Below are positions 1 to 8,639 of a stretch of 64,000 nt of DNA, in pieces (the stretch's first letter is position 1; every line of letters starts with the position of its first letter). The notes under the pieces are model-generated. The model had not been told where the DNA came from. It was given only the letters and a program-made list of their open reading frames with translations, and did no database searches. Source of the stretch: Jeotgalibacillus sp. ET6 (GTDB taxonomy: Bacteria; Bacillota; Bacilli; Bacillales; Jeotgalibacillaceae). A program made the position numbers and the translations under genes. The stretch is taken from positions 62,001 to 126,000 of the forward strand of contig NZ_JARUIU010000008.1 in assembly GCF_029667115.1 (NCBI RefSeq), written 5' to 3'.

Positions 1-450
1 TTTTATAAAAAAATCGAAGGTGACTTTGAAACGGAAGTAAATTTAACAATGGAAGATCCTTCAAACCGGTATGACCAGGCAGGACTTTTTATCATGCTGT
101 CTGAGGATTGCTGGTTAAAAGCTTCTCTCGAATATATGCCGGATGGAGAATGCTATTTAGGATCGGTGGTTACAAATAACGGTTTTTCGGACTGGTCTTC
201 GAAAAATTTTCCTAATAAGGATTCGTGCAAGCCTCTGTCTTTTAAAATCAAGCGGACAAGCGGAACGTATCAAATTTGGGTAAAGACGGCTCTTCATGGA
301 GAGGAATATGAACAAATGCGTATCACAAGGCTTCATGAGGATAACCACACCCAGCCTATTAAAGTAGGGCTTTATGCGTGCAGTCCATCACCGGAAGCTT
401 CTTTTACTACAACCTTTCACACATGGACGGTTCAATTGGAAGTAAAATAA
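1..450 (+). CDS. DUF1349 / concanavalin-like family protein, 5' truncated by window
   Basis: The reading frame is open from base 1 (FYKKIEGDFETEVN...), so the true start lies outside the window. The visible part carries the DUF1349 pattern: an aromatic/acidic strand, then YDQAGLFIM, then WLKASLEYMPDG, then a serine/tryptophan motif SDWSS. Members of this family are beta-sandwich proteins resembling glucanase/lectin folds; no enzymatic activity can be assigned here. It ends 29 bases before the next gene, so it may be cotranscribed with the flavin reductase. Family assignment is from recognised motifs; function is unknown. Confidence 0.75.
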   Translation, partial: FYKKIEGDFETEVNLTMEDPSNRYDQAGLFIMLSEDCWLKASLEYMPDGECYLGSVVTNNGFSDWSSKNFPNKDSCKPLSFKIKRTSGTYQIWVKTALHGEEYEQMRITRLHEDNHTQPIKVGLYACSPSPEASFTTTFHTWTVQLEVK

Positions 451-479
451 TGAGGTAAGACACAGAGGAGTTGGATAGA

Positions 480-1037
480 GTGAGGGAAAAAGTGAATAAA
501 ACCGTCATGCACAGCTATCCCGGGATGGTCGCGCTTGTGACGGTTCATGCAAATGGCTGCGATAATATTATGGCAGCCGGCTGGCATTCCTATATTTCAA
601 TGGATCCTCCGCTATATGGTGTAGCGATCGGCCGGGATCGGCATACCTATCAGATGCTGAGGGAAGCTGGCACCTTTGCTGTTCAATTTGTTCCTTTTGA
701 GCTGGCGCAGCTTATTCAGGAATCAGGAGTTTATACAGGAAATGAAAAAGATAAGCTGCAAGGCATTGGTTTTGACCGGGGAGAAACGACAGACGCACCC
801 ATCCTGCATGATGCCTATGTAGCCTATGAACTGACCACAATTGACAGGCAAACATACGGGGACCATGATTGGTTTGTTGGGGAGATTAAAACGTTTTATA
901 AAGACGAGCAAAAATTTTTAGCTAACGGTCTGCCTGACTTTCAGGCCCTTTCCATTCCTCTTTACCTTGGGAGGTCCTCTTATGCGAAGCTGGATAGTGG
1001 AGCCGCTATTAGCTCATTCCCCGTTGGCCGATCTTAA
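480..1037 (+). CDS. flavin reductase-like FMN-binding protein
   Basis: A protein of about 185 residues with the split-barrel flavin reductase-like fold (DIM6/NTAB type). It opens with PGMVALVTVHANGCDN and continues with a conserved SYISMDPPLYGVAIG segment and a FAVQFVPFEL strand typical of the family. Members bind FMN and act as NAD(P)H:flavin reductases or as flavin-dependent proteins of unknown substrate. Start choice: a TTG at 471 abuts the AGAGGAG box with no spacing, whereas the GTG at 480 sits 9 bases downstream of it, so 480 is preferred. It is followed within 25 bases by the DinB gene, suggesting a small operon. Confidence 0.8.
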   Translation: MREKVNKTVMHSYPGMVALVTVHANGCDNIMAAGWHSYISMDPPLYGVAIGRDRHTYQMLREAGTFAVQFVPFELAQLIQESGVYTGNEKDKLQGIGFDRGETTDAPILHDAYVAYELTTIDRQTYGDHDWFVGEIKTFYKDEQKFLANGLPDFQALSIPLYLGRSSYAKLDSGAAISSFPVGRS

Positions 1038-1060
1038 AAATGAGAGAAAGGGAGATTCAT

Positions 1061-1567
1061 ATGATTTCACTTCCGGACTGGTTTTCTTATCATATTTGGG
1101 GTACTGCTCGTCAGCTGACCCATCTGCAAGAGCTGCCTGAAACTGTGTGGACAAAACAAATCCAAAGCGTTTTTCCAACAATTCAAGCTGTTTTTGAACA
1201 CGTATGGCTGGTTGATTCATCATGGCTCAAACGAATGCAGGGAGAAGAGAAACCCGGAGTTGATCCCATAGCTCTTCCTGATGTGGAAACAGCTGTACAG
1301 GAATTTAATTCGCTTCATCAGCAAATGATGACGTACATAAAGAATGTTGAGGACCCTGCTGTCGTTCATACGTTTCGGACGATGAAAGGAATTCAAATGA
1401 AAAATTCAATTGAAGAAATGGTATACACTGTGGTTAACCACGGCTCCTATCATCGGGGAAACGTCACGGCCATGCACCGGCAACTGGGTTTTGAAGGTAA
1501 ACCCTATGATTATATTTATTATTTAGAAGAGTTGAGAGAAAGCAAAGAACAATCAGAAAAGCAGTGA
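1061..1567 (+). CDS. DinB/YfiT-like putative metal-dependent protein
   Basis: A protein of about 168 residues with a DinB-type four-helix bundle. Three histidines are placed as in metal-binding members: one in FSYHIWG near the N-terminus, one in the FEHVWLVDSSWL helix and two in NHGSYHRGNV, followed by the usual LG near the C-terminus. Related bacillithiol- or mycothiol-dependent S-transferases share this fold, but the substrate cannot be read from sequence. An ATG at 1040 precedes the AAAGGGAG box (1047-1053), so the ATG at 1061, 7 bases after that box, is the probable start. The stop codon lies inside the loop of a terminator hairpin. Confidence 0.75.
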   Translation: MISLPDWFSYHIWGTARQLTHLQELPETVWTKQIQSVFPTIQAVFEHVWLVDSSWLKRMQGEEKPGVDPIALPDVETAVQEFNSLHQQMMTYIKNVEDPAVVHTFRTMKGIQMKNSIEEMVYTVVNHGSYHRGNVTAMHRQLGFEGKPYDYIYYLEELRESKEQSEKQ

Positions 1568-1594
1568 AAACTGCTTTCCTGATTGTTCTTTTTT
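1545..1594 (+). terminator. intrinsic terminator overlapping the dinB-like stop codon
   Basis: A 20-bp stem (1545-1564 with 1571-1590, nearly perfect) with a 6-base loop is followed by TTTT. The loop contains the TGA stop of the DinB-like gene. It could also serve the convergent carbonic anhydrase gene. Confidence 0.85.
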
Positions 1595-1610
1595 AGCTTG
1601 TAATCAATTG

Positions 1611-2192
1611 TTATTTATTTTGAAGCTCGATTTCTTTGTACCCGTCCTTTACTAAATCCAGCTGACCTGTACCCGGGTCAATAACTAGACCATGTACAGG
1701 GATTTTTTTGTCCATTAATGGGTGTTGGCGTACCATTTCCACGCTGTGGCTGACACTGTCTTGTACATCATCAAAGCCTTTCAGCCAGTCATGAACGTCG
1801 ATGCCTGAATACTGGAGGGTGGCCAGAGTGTCTTCTTCAATGCCCCGGTCCTTCATTTTTTCAATCATTGAATGGCTGTTTACAGCGCCCATGCCGCAGT
1901 CATAGTGGCCAATAATCAGCACTTCATCAGCCTGCAGTTCATACACGGCTACAAGCAGGCTACGCATAATACTGCCAAAAGGATGCGCAATAAGTGCGCC
2001 AGCGTTTCTGACTACTTTTACATCTCCATTTTTCATGTTCATGGATTTTGGTAGCAATTCAAGCAGGCGTGTATCCATGCAGGTTAAAATAACTAAGCGT
2101 TTGTCGGGAAATTTAGTAGTAACATACGATTCATATTCTTTCTCTCTTACAAATTGTTCATTATAGGATAGAATTTCAGAAAGAAGTGACAT
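1611..2192 (-). CDS. beta-carbonic anhydrase family protein (YtiB-like)
   Basis: A 193-residue beta-class carbonic anhydrase. Zinc ligands are visible as C38 (in LTCMDTR), H96 and C99 (in GHYDCGMG), with the partner D40-R42 dyad intact, so an active CO2/bicarbonate-interconverting enzyme is expected. The length and motif spacing match the compact YtiB/YbcF type of Bacillus. AGGAGGAT lies 8 bases before the ATG. It is monocistronic, divergent from the secreted protein gene at 2351 and convergent with the DinB-like gene. Confidence 0.9.
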   Translation of the reverse strand: MSLLSEILSYNEQFVREKEYESYVTTKFPDKRLVILTCMDTRLLELLPKSMNMKNGDVKVVRNAGALIAHPFGSIMRSLLVAVYELQADEVLIIGHYDCGMGAVNSHSMIEKMKDRGIEEDTLATLQYSGIDVHDWLKGFDDVQDSVSHSVEMVRQHPLMDKKIPVHGLVIDPGTGQLDLVKDGYKEIELQNK

Positions 2193-2310
2193 GGGTTGTG
2201 ATCCTCCTAGTCAAATGATTTTACTCCTATATTTTATGGTGAAGACTGACTTTTTACAATCATTAAGGCAATTTTACTAAAAACAAAACTTCTAAACTAG
2301 TAAATTAAGG

Positions 2311-2316
2311 TATACT
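2311..2316 (+). promoter_or_regulatory. candidate -10 element for the secreted protein gene
   Basis: TATACT lies 40 bases upstream of the chosen start at 2351. No convincing -35 was found, so this is only a candidate sigma-A -10 box. Confidence 0.35.
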
Positions 2317-2350
2317 AATTCATGTAATCTCAGGAATGGAGAAGTTGTTC

Positions 2351-3265
2351 ATGCATAATGGAAACAAACATTGGAAAAAGCCTTTTCTAGGGGCTGCAGC
2401 TTTAACGATAGCGGGTACACTTGTTTTTATGCCAGACACAGGAGAGGCGAAACCTTTGAAGCACATGATTGAAGAGCTTGATTCAGAAGAAAAATTGTAT
2501 TCACTAGAGGTTACAGAAGTTGTTTTAAAACAGTTGAAAAAAGAAACAAAGGGGAAATTCTCTTTCCCAGAAGCACTTTCTACGCTTCAAAGCATGAGTA
2601 AAATAGAGGTGATGGATGTCTGTTTTAATCACCCTGGAAAAAAGATCAAGGCTGAAGATAGCAGAAAAATTATTCACGATATTTTTAACATTGACCTGAA
2701 TGCTGTATCTGACTTGGGTGAGGGGAAGCGGGCAGATTCTTACCCTGATGATGCAATGAAAGGCATAAGGAAGGAATTGGGGATCAATCCTCAATCAGAC
2801 GAAAAAGATCCTTACATCATGTCGTTAACCAAGGTGCAGGCAATGGATTTATACTTTGCGTCTGTTGAAAAGAAAATGAGCGGTGAAGAGCTTAGACTGA
2901 TTGTAAACCAGATTTTCGGCATTAACCTGGATGGAATTTCGGGGCTTGAAAAGGCCAGAGTTTCCCTTTACTCCAAGAATCAATGGATTTCTCAAACTGA
3001 CCGTGATTTATTTGTGGTTCATACAGGCAAAGGAGACGTCGATGTCTGGGTGTATCCAACTGCTTATTTTACAGAGCATACAGGTGAAACTACACTCCCG
3101 CAGGTACTCCAGGAAAAGTTGACTGCACTTGGCTTTGCCTATAACAGTCAGCTTGATGCTTTCTACTATGCCAATCACGAAAATGTGTCTGTTCCCGATG
3201 CATTTAAAGGACAAACAATGGGAGCTGTAATCAGTACAATTGCTGAGTACTACTCAGATCTGTAG
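2351..3265 (+). CDS. secreted protein of unknown function with a duplicated ~43-residue module
   Basis: About 304 residues. The N-terminus has a lysine/histidine-rich start, a hydrophobic stretch (FLGAAALTIAGTLVFM) and an alanine/glutamate/alanine cut region, so it is likely exported. Two segments, residues about 80-122 and 157-199, align with about 37 percent identity and share the pattern K(I/V)..MD..F....KK...E..R.I....IF.I.L...S.L, i.e. an internal duplication. The C-terminal third is separate and rich in aromatic residues. An upstream ATG at 2336 abuts its purine box, whereas GGAGAAG precedes the ATG at 2351 by 9 bases, which decides the start. No family was recognised. Confidence 0.7.
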   Translation: MHNGNKHWKKPFLGAAALTIAGTLVFMPDTGEAKPLKHMIEELDSEEKLYSLEVTEVVLKQLKKETKGKFSFPEALSTLQSMSKIEVMDVCFNHPGKKIKAEDSRKIIHDIFNIDLNAVSDLGEGKRADSYPDDAMKGIRKELGINPQSDEKDPYIMSLTKVQAMDLYFASVEKKMSGEELRLIVNQIFGINLDGISGLEKARVSLYSKNQWISQTDRDLFVVHTGKGDVDVWVYPTAYFTEHTGETTLPQVLQEKLTALGFAYNSQLDAFYYANHENVSVPDAFKGQTMGAVISTIAEYYSDL

Positions 3266-3356
3266 GTGGAACATAGGGGCCGGTCCGCTTCTAGAAGGAG
3301 GAACTTGAGCCCTTGCTGTGTATCAGCTCTTCATTACAAAAAATTTTGAATAAAAA

Positions 3357-3397
3357 AAGAATGTTCTCATGAGCAGCCATGAAAACATTCTTCTTTG
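3357..3397. terminator. bidirectional terminator between convergent genes
   Basis: Stem AAGAATGTTCTCATG / CATGAAAACATTCTT (3357-3371 with 3378-3392), flanked by an A-run on the left and pyrimidines on the right, so it can terminate both the secreted-protein gene and msrAB. Confidence 0.85.
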
Positions 3398-3416
3398 TAG
3401 TTCATTTGATCAGCGC

Positions 3417-4565
3417 TTAAAAGAGATCGCTGAATTCGCCGTAGCCTTCTTTTTCAAGATCTTCAGCAGGGATAAATTTTAAAGCAGCTGAGTTCATGCA
3501 ATAGCGGAGTCCCGTTGGTTCCGGACCATCGTCAAATACATGTCCTAGATGCGAGTCCCCATGCTTGCTTCTGATTTCAGTCCGGTTTCCAAATAATCCA
3601 GGGTCGTCTTTTTCTACAATATTTTCAGGAACAAGCGGCTTCGTGAAGGATGGCCAGCCTGTCGTTGAATCATACTTGTCTTCGGAGCTGAAGAGAGGCT
3701 CCCCTGAAACGATGTCTACATAGATGCCGTCTTCGTAAAACCCGTCATATTCATTGTCAAACGGCTTTTCCGTTCCGTCCTCCTGTGTGACCTCGTATTG
3801 AATATCGGTCAGCATTTCCCGCAATTCTTCCTCTGTATAGTCCACGTAATAAGGATTATCTTTTTTTGCTTCTTCTTTTGTTTTTAAGGAGGTTTTCAGA
3901 TCTTCTCCCCAATATTTATTTATAAATTGGTCACGTCCTGAATTTTTTCGGTAAAATCCGTAGCGGTCTGCACTTTTGATATAGTAATCCTGGTGGTATT
4001 CCTCAGCAACATAAAATGTGCCTGCATCTGTAATCGGTACAATGACTTCCTCATCAAAACGCCCTGAATCTTCCAGGCTTTGTTTGGATGCCTCAGCAGT
4101 TTCACGCTGTTCATCGTTTTGAACAAAGATTTCCGGTCGGTACTGTTTTCCCTGGTCAACAAACTGTCCATCCGCATCGGTCGGGTCAATTTGTCTCCAG
4201 TAAACCTCTAGCAAATCTTCATAGGAGATCACAGATGGATCAAAAATGACTGTTACCGCTTCCGTGTGGCCGGTTTCTCCGCCTGCGACTTCCTTATACT
4301 CCGGATTTTCTTCGCTGCCTCCTGTGTAGCCAGAGACAGCATCTCTCACACCTGCAAGCTTTTCAAAAGGCGGCTCCATGCACCAGAAGCAACCTCCTGC
4401 AAAAACAGCGATTTCTTCCGATTCCTGAACATCCATTTCATCTAATGGCTCACTTCCATAGGAGTTGCTGGCAAATTGATCCGAAAACATGATATATAAA
4501 GCAATTCCTGTCACGACAAAAGCAATACTGAATCCAAACCATTTTTTCTTGTTTTTTCCTGGCAT
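3417..4565 (-). CDS. msrAB: membrane-anchored peptide methionine sulfoxide reductase MsrA-MsrB fusion
   Basis: 382 residues. A basic N-terminus and one transmembrane helix (about residues 9-27) anchor it outside the cytoplasm. MsrA follows, with its catalytic C59 in [11 protein letters not shown]; it reduces methionine-S-sulfoxide. The C-terminal MsrB domain (about residues 240-370) has GWPSFTKPL, the [14 protein letters not shown] strand and the catalytic C356 in [11 protein letters not shown], and reduces the R-epimer. The paired CxxC zinc sites found in many MsrB proteins are absent, as in the zinc-free type. The product probably repairs oxidised surface or secreted proteins. GGGGTGAG lies 5 bases before the ATG. 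It is monocistronic. Confidence 0.93.
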   Translation of the reverse strand: MPGKNKKKWFGFSIAFVVTGIALYIMFSDQFASNSYGSEPLDEMDVQESEEIAVFAGGCFWCMEPPFEKLAGVRDAVSGYTGGSEENPEYKEVAGGETGHTEAVTVIFDPSVISYEDLLEVYWRQIDPTDADGQFVDQGKQYRPEIFVQNDEQRETAEASKQSLEDSGRFDEEVIVPITDAGTFYVAEEYHQDYYIKSADRYGFYRKNSGRDQFINKYWGEDLKTSLKTKEEAKKDNPYYVDYTEEELREMLTDIQYEVTQEDGTEKPFDNEYDGFYEDGIYVDIVSGEPLFSSEDKYDSTTGWPSFTKPLVPENIVEKDDPGLFGNRTEIRSKHGDSHLGHVFDDGPEPTGLRYCMNSAALKFIPAEDLEKEGYGEFSDLF

Positions 4566-4775
4566 TTACTCACCCCGCATAAGATTTAATCACATGGATC
4601 GTAAGGGAATTAGAGACGTTCAATGCTACCTTAACGATAGCACAGATAGGCAGGGTTTGATAAAAATAATGCTCGGAATTGTGAAGAATTAAAGAGGATT
4701 AAAGAGGCAAAAGGAGAATAAGTAAAGTGGGACGATTTTTCATTCTAATTCTAACTGGTGAAAGGAGCCTTTTAA

Positions 4776-5258
4776 ATGAAGGAATGCAGGATTATCAGAA
4801 AATCAAGCTTTTACTTTATCGGACTGAAATGGACAGGAACGTATGAAGCGGCAGCGCACGGAAGCATTCAGCCCGTCATTCAGGCATCGAAAGACCGGCT
4901 GCAGGAGCTTCAGCTGACCAACGTACATTCCAATTTGATTGGCTTATCCTACCACGACAGAATAGATGGATTTACGTATTACATTGGCACCGAGGCGATA
5001 AAATCACAGCCCATTCCACCGGATATGCATAAAATTATTATCCCCTCCCATGACTATGCCATAACGGAACATAAAGGGCAGCACGCCTGGAAAAGCTACG
5101 AGCAGCTCTACAGATGGGTGGAGGAGCATGGCTACCACATTAATAGCTCCGGTTTTAATCACCTTGATGTTTATCCAATAGACTATGATCCCTTTAAATT
5201 AAACCCTTCTTTAACCATTGGCGTGCCGGTAAAACTGCCTACAAGAAGTATTGACTAA
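4776..5258 (+). CDS. GyrI-like / AraC effector-binding domain protein
   Basis: 160 residues forming a stand-alone effector-binding (SHS2, GyrI-like) domain: a first strand FYFIGLKWTGTYE, a central GLSYHD segment, YYIGTEA, IPSHDYAITEHKG and the C-terminal LDVYPIDYDP preceding a final strand. There is no HTH, so it is not a transcription factor by itself. Such proteins bind small amphipathic ligands or interact with regulators. GAAAGGAG lies 8 bases before the ATG. Alternative: one half of a split AraC-type regulator, but no partner is nearby. Confidence 0.8.
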   Translation: MKECRIIRKSSFYFIGLKWTGTYEAAAHGSIQPVIQASKDRLQELQLTNVHSNLIGLSYHDRIDGFTYYIGTEAIKSQPIPPDMHKIIIPSHDYAITEHKGQHAWKSYEQLYRWVEEHGYHINSSGFNHLDVYPIDYDPFKLNPSLTIGVPVKLPTRSID

Positions 5259-5298
5259 TCTTGTCATCAGGCGTATAGTAACATGGATTATTTTTAAT

Positions 5299-5335
5299 CG
5301 GAGACATTCCTTGGGATGTGTCCTTTTTCTGGTTT
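5299..5335 (+). terminator. terminator after the GyrI-like gene
   Basis: An imperfect stem GGAGACATTCC / GGATGTGTCC with one mismatch and one bulge is followed by a T-run (CTTTTTC), 40 bases past the stop codon and 40 bases before queF. Confidence 0.6.
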
Positions 5336-5375
5336 ATACTTAAGATGCTACATCTTTTAATAGGAGGAAAACAAT

Positions 5376-5873
5376 ATGTCAGGAAGAACAGATAAAGAGC
5401 TTGAAGGCGTAAACTTATTAGGAAATCAGGGAACAGAATACGCATTTACCTATGCACCTGAAGTCCTTGAATCATTTGATAACAAGCATGCGGGGAGAGA
5501 TTACTTTGTTAAATTCAACTGCCCTGAATTTACCTCACTCTGTCCGAAAACAAACCAGCCTGATTTTGCCACCATTTACATCAGCTACATCCCTGATCAA
5601 AAAATGGTCGAAAGCAAATCCCTAAAGCTTTACCTATTTTCATTCCGCAATCACGGCGACTTCCACGAGGACTGCATGAACATCATCATGAACGACCTCA
5701 TCGAACTCATGGATCCTCGTTACATCGAAGTATGGGGCAAATTCACGCCGCGTGGAGGAATTTCAATTGACCCGTACACCAACTACGGCAAGCCTGGGAC
5801 GAAGTATGAAGAAATGGCATTTCATCGCCTGATGAATCATGATATGTATCCGGAGACGGTGGATAATCGGTAA
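5376..5873 (+). CDS. queF: NADPH-dependent 7-cyano-7-deazaguanine (preQ0) reductase
   Basis: 165 residues, the short (YkvM-type) form of QueF that reduces preQ0 to preQ1 in queuosine biosynthesis. The catalytic C56 ([13 protein letters not shown]) forms the thioimide, D63 is the proton donor and the ESKSLK motif (79-84) with H97/E98 completes the tunnel-fold active site. AGGAGG lies 8 bases before the ATG. Unlike in B. subtilis it is not beside queC/queD/queE, and the short leader does not resemble a preQ1 riboswitch, so it seems to be a solitary gene. Confidence 0.97.
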   Translation: MSGRTDKELEGVNLLGNQGTEYAFTYAPEVLESFDNKHAGRDYFVKFNCPEFTSLCPKTNQPDFATIYISYIPDQKMVESKSLKLYLFSFRNHGDFHEDCMNIIMNDLIELMDPRYIEVWGKFTPRGGISIDPYTNYGKPGTKYEEMAFHRLMNHDMYPETVDNR

Positions 5874-5896
5874 ACTAGTCTAGTTACGAATAGAGC

Positions 5897-5972
5897 ACTC
5901 ATTCATTTTATTTCACCTGAAATTTGCACATTGCAAAAAATTTAGGATGAAATTAGTATGGATGAGTGTTTT
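5897..5972 (+). terminator. long imperfect hairpin with T-run after queF
   Basis: CACTCATTC...near 5898 pairs with ATGGATGAGTG ending near 5968 in a roughly 25-bp stem with several mismatches around an AT-rich loop, followed by TTTTTCGTTTT. It probably terminates queF. The long stem also resembles a decayed small inverted-repeat element. Confidence 0.55.
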
Positions 5973-6053
5973 TCGTTTTAATATGGAGAATCGACGGATT
6001 ATATATGTTAAAATTAAACAGTAAAAGTAATATAAAGGAGGTGCAGACGAACG

Positions 6054-7199
6054 GTGAAAAACTTATTGACTAAAACTAAGATGTCGAAAATGACTGGATG
6101 GTCTGAAGCTAACGGAAGACGGTGGGTGAAAAACTTTTCAGATTTTATTCCTTACGAACTTTCAAATAACCGAATAATGTACACTAACGAATCTTTAAGG
6201 ATCATGAAGTTCTTAAAAAGGATGAACGATGCGGGATATACAGCTTCAGATCTTAAGAAAATATTTTTAACCCAGGGTGTTCCTAATTCTGAAGAAGAAG
6301 AAAACCTAATACTAAATCAAAAAAAGTTAAAACCAGTTCAAAATCTATTTGATGAGAATATAAAAGAATCCATTCCATCCTCAGGTCAGTTAATGATACC
6401 TTATCTTGAACTTATCAAAGATGGAAATATATATACTGCAAGTGATATTACAGAAAAAATTGTGAAGCACTTTAATTTATCTGAAATACAACGACATATG
6501 CGTTACGAAAATACATCTGATATTATTCTATTATCAAGAATAAGAGGAGTCAGATATAGCTTAAAGAAAGAGAATTACATAGAAGAAGTGAGCAGATTGA
6601 CATATAGAATAACAGATGAGGGACGCGAATTACTTAATGAGAGCAATTCGGAAATAACAGAAGAGATTGAAGAACTCGAGAGAAATGTAGATCCAATAAC
6701 GGTAGTAAAAGAAAAGTTAGACGAGTTGAACAATGAATTAGCTGAAAACCTTCTTAAAAAACTGAGAAATGTTCATTGGATGAAGTTTGAGGATATTGTC
6801 GTTGAATTACTAACGGTCATGGGATATGGGGATGGTCATGTAACTCAGAGGACAAACGATGAAGGACTTGACGGGGTAATTAAAGAAGATAAGTTAGGTT
6901 TGGATAATATTTACGTTCAGGCAAAAAGATTCGCAGCCAATAACTCAGTAGGCAGGGAAATAGTTCAGAGTTTTTCCGGTGCTTTGGACGGAAAAGGTGC
7001 AAGAAAAGGTGTATTTATAACAACCTCCTATTTTACTGAAGGTGCGAAAAAATATGCAGAGCGTCTTGAATCAAAGAAAATAATTTTAATTGACGGGATC
7101 GAACTTTCAAAATTAATGATCTCTTACAATGTTGGAGTAGATATAAATCAGACCTTTATTGTTAAAGCAATTGATTTTGATTACTTTAAAGATGAATAA
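6054..7199 (+). CDS. Mrr-type restriction endonuclease with N-terminal MerR/RacA-like HTH
   Basis: 381 residues. The N-terminal 75 residues look like a MerR/RacA-type helix-turn-helix (LTKTKMSKMTGWSEANGRRWVKNF in sense, then YTNESLRIMKFLKRMNDAG). Residues 110-200 resemble the winged-helix Mrr N-terminal domain. Residues 238-360 are the Mrr catalytic domain of the PD-(D/E)XK fold: FEDIVVELL, then GLDG with D273, then VQAKRF with Q289-x-K291. The catalytic triad is thus intact and DNA cleavage, probably of modified DNA, is expected. The GTG start follows AAAGGAGGTG by about 10 bases. The gene is visibly more AT-rich than its neighbours and no methyltransferase is adjacent, suggesting horizontal acquisition. 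Confidence 0.85.
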   Translation: MKNLLTKTKMSKMTGWSEANGRRWVKNFSDFIPYELSNNRIMYTNESLRIMKFLKRMNDAGYTASDLKKIFLTQGVPNSEEEENLILNQKKLKPVQNLFDENIKESIPSSGQLMIPYLELIKDGNIYTASDITEKIVKHFNLSEIQRHMRYENTSDIILLSRIRGVRYSLKKENYIEEVSRLTYRITDEGRELLNESNSEITEEIEELERNVDPITVVKEKLDELNNELAENLLKKLRNVHWMKFEDIVVELLTVMGYGDGHVTQRTNDEGLDGVIKEDKLGLDNIYVQAKRFAANNSVGREIVQSFSGALDGKGARKGVFITTSYFTEGAKKYAERLESKKIILIDGIELSKLMISYNVGVDINQTFIVKAIDFDYFKDE

Positions 7200-7240
7200 G
7201 TCCAATTACCAAAACGGTAGATTAATTTTGTTCAAATAGA

Positions 7241-7416
7241 AAAACATAGGTGAACGGAGCGGAAGGTGACGACTCCTGCAGGTTGCGACGGCAAGCTTAG
7301 ACTCCGCAGGGCAAAGCCCAAGGAGGCTAAGCGCCGTCCCTGTGGAAAGCGTCCGCCTGAAGCGCAGAGAACCGGTTAGAAGAGGTTGAGGCACTTTTGT
7401 CCCGACCTCTTTTGCA
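7241..7416 (-). repeat. family A repeat, copy 1 (minus orientation)
   Basis: Reverse-strand copy of the interspersed family A element: core GGTGACGACTCCTGCAGG, central palindrome and the GCGGACGCTTTCC box, ending in the terminator-like arm GAGGTTGAGGCA / TTGTCCCGACCTC (7382-7412). The left inverted terminus is decayed. A reading frame of 78 codons crossing it is a by-product of the repeat. Confidence 0.85.
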
Positions 7417-7506
7417 ATTAATTTTCTCTGCCATTTTAACAAGGTAATCTAGGAGTAGCTTAGCTTCTACTAATAGAATTATTAATTTTAAATCATAAAG
7501 GTAAAC

Positions 7507-8403
7507 CTAAAACCTCGCTAGCCCTCTCTCAAATGCGGCAAGGTGATTTAAAGAAGCGTTTCGAAGTTGTGAAAATACGGTTCTCATATCTAAAGGAATC
7601 TCAAATGATAAAAATTTTTCATACATAGAGATGTTTTCTATTTCTCCTTGAACGCCTGCAGCATAGGCCTCTTTATTATTCTCTGGAGTGGTAACGAAGG
7701 GCTGAGATAGATCTTCCGGTATAGGTACTTGATATCGTTGAAAAAGAGGTATTAGAGCATTAATATGTCTCAATTCTGCTTCTTTAATTTGTGCAAATGT
7801 CCGAATATATCCCAAATTATTTAGAATATCATTGTATCTTGCTTGAGCTAAATATTCGTCCTGCAGGGCATATGTGAGCATTTGAGCTATGGACAATGAG
7901 GAAGAACTTAAAGCACCCTTAGCACCGTAATTTTCAATTTGTCGATCAGGTTGTGACAGAGGTGATTTTTGCAGTAAATACAAAAACCATACCGCATGGT
8001 TTTGTTCGTCTGCAGCAGCACGTTGAAATCTGTCTTTAATAAAAGCATCCTGAGAGTTGTCTGCTATATCTAAATAAAAATCCACCGCTTCTTGTTCATC
8101 TTTAAAGGCAAATTCAATTCCTGCCCTAAATTGCTCCGGACATTCCTCGATCACAGTATAAGTTGGCTGTGTACCTGTTAAATGGGTATAAATTCTGCTG
8201 AACTCTCCCAGGTGACGCTTTTCATCTTTTTGGATCTTGACTATTTTTTCTCTCACTTCCTGCGAGGGTGATCGTGCTGCTAACTTTTCATAACAGGCGA
8301 TCGCACTAAATTCTGCGTGAATCGCTTTTTGAATATCATCTATCAGTGTTGTGTTGCTGTTTTGCTGAAAATATTGAGGATGCTGAGAAGAATGTGAATA
8401 CAT
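7507..8403 (-). CDS. tandem ferritin-like (rubrerythrin/DUF2202-type) protein
   Basis: 298 residues built from two ferritin-like four-helix domains. The first (about residues 20-145) has E..AI.CYEKLA, an ExxH in KDEKRH, E in FKDEQEAVDFY and ExxH in ADEQNH, a complete di-iron ligand set of rubrerythrin type. The second (about 165-295) has QDEYLAQARY, EAELRH and E.ENISMYEKF, followed by a degenerate ASLNH where the last ExxH would be. Single-domain relatives occur in spore coats and cytoplasm of Bacillus. A GTG at 8421 lies upstream of the GGGGGGAC box; the ATG at 8403, 9 bases after it, is the start. Confidence 0.75.
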   Translation of the reverse strand: MYSHSSQHPQYFQQNSNTTLIDDIQKAIHAEFSAIACYEKLAARSPSQEVREKIVKIQKDEKRHLGEFSRIYTHLTGTQPTYTVIEECPEQFRAGIEFAFKDEQEAVDFYLDIADNSQDAFIKDRFQRAAADEQNHAVWFLYLLQKSPLSQPDRQIENYGAKGALSSSSLSIAQMLTYALQDEYLAQARYNDILNNLGYIRTFAQIKEAELRHINALIPLFQRYQVPIPEDLSQPFVTTPENNKEAYAAGVQGEIENISMYEKFLSFEIPLDMRTVFSQLRNASLNHLAAFERGLARF

Positions 8404-8579
8404 TTCTAGAAGTCCCCCCACTACACGATTTTTTTATCATATGTTTATTTAAAGCAGGGGGTGTAATCACGTACCAGGCGTTACCCCTAAAAGATTTAAG
8501 TTTGTCTGTTCCAATGCAGTTATCAGTTAGCCATTTAAAATACTCCTTCAAGCATATTTCTAAGTAAATTCCTCCTTAT

Positions 8580-8610
8580 TGCATAACCACATAGCAAGTT
8601 CCCCATAATG
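8580..8610 (+). promoter_or_regulatory. candidate sigma-G/sigma-F forespore promoter
   Basis: TGCATA (8580-8585) is separated by 18 bases from CATAATG (8604-8610). This fits the sigma-G consensus GHATR-N18-CATNHTA at all but the last position. The expected start point near 8617 leaves a normal leader with the GGGGGGAA box before the DUF1657 gene. Confidence 0.55.
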
Positions 8611-8639
8611 AGTAAAGAGTAAAAACCAGGGGGGAAGAG

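Noticed and set aside
5259-5375. preQ1 riboswitch upstream of queF
   Set aside because: Only a terminator-like hairpin was seen; no preQ1-I stem with the C-rich and A-rich tail was found.
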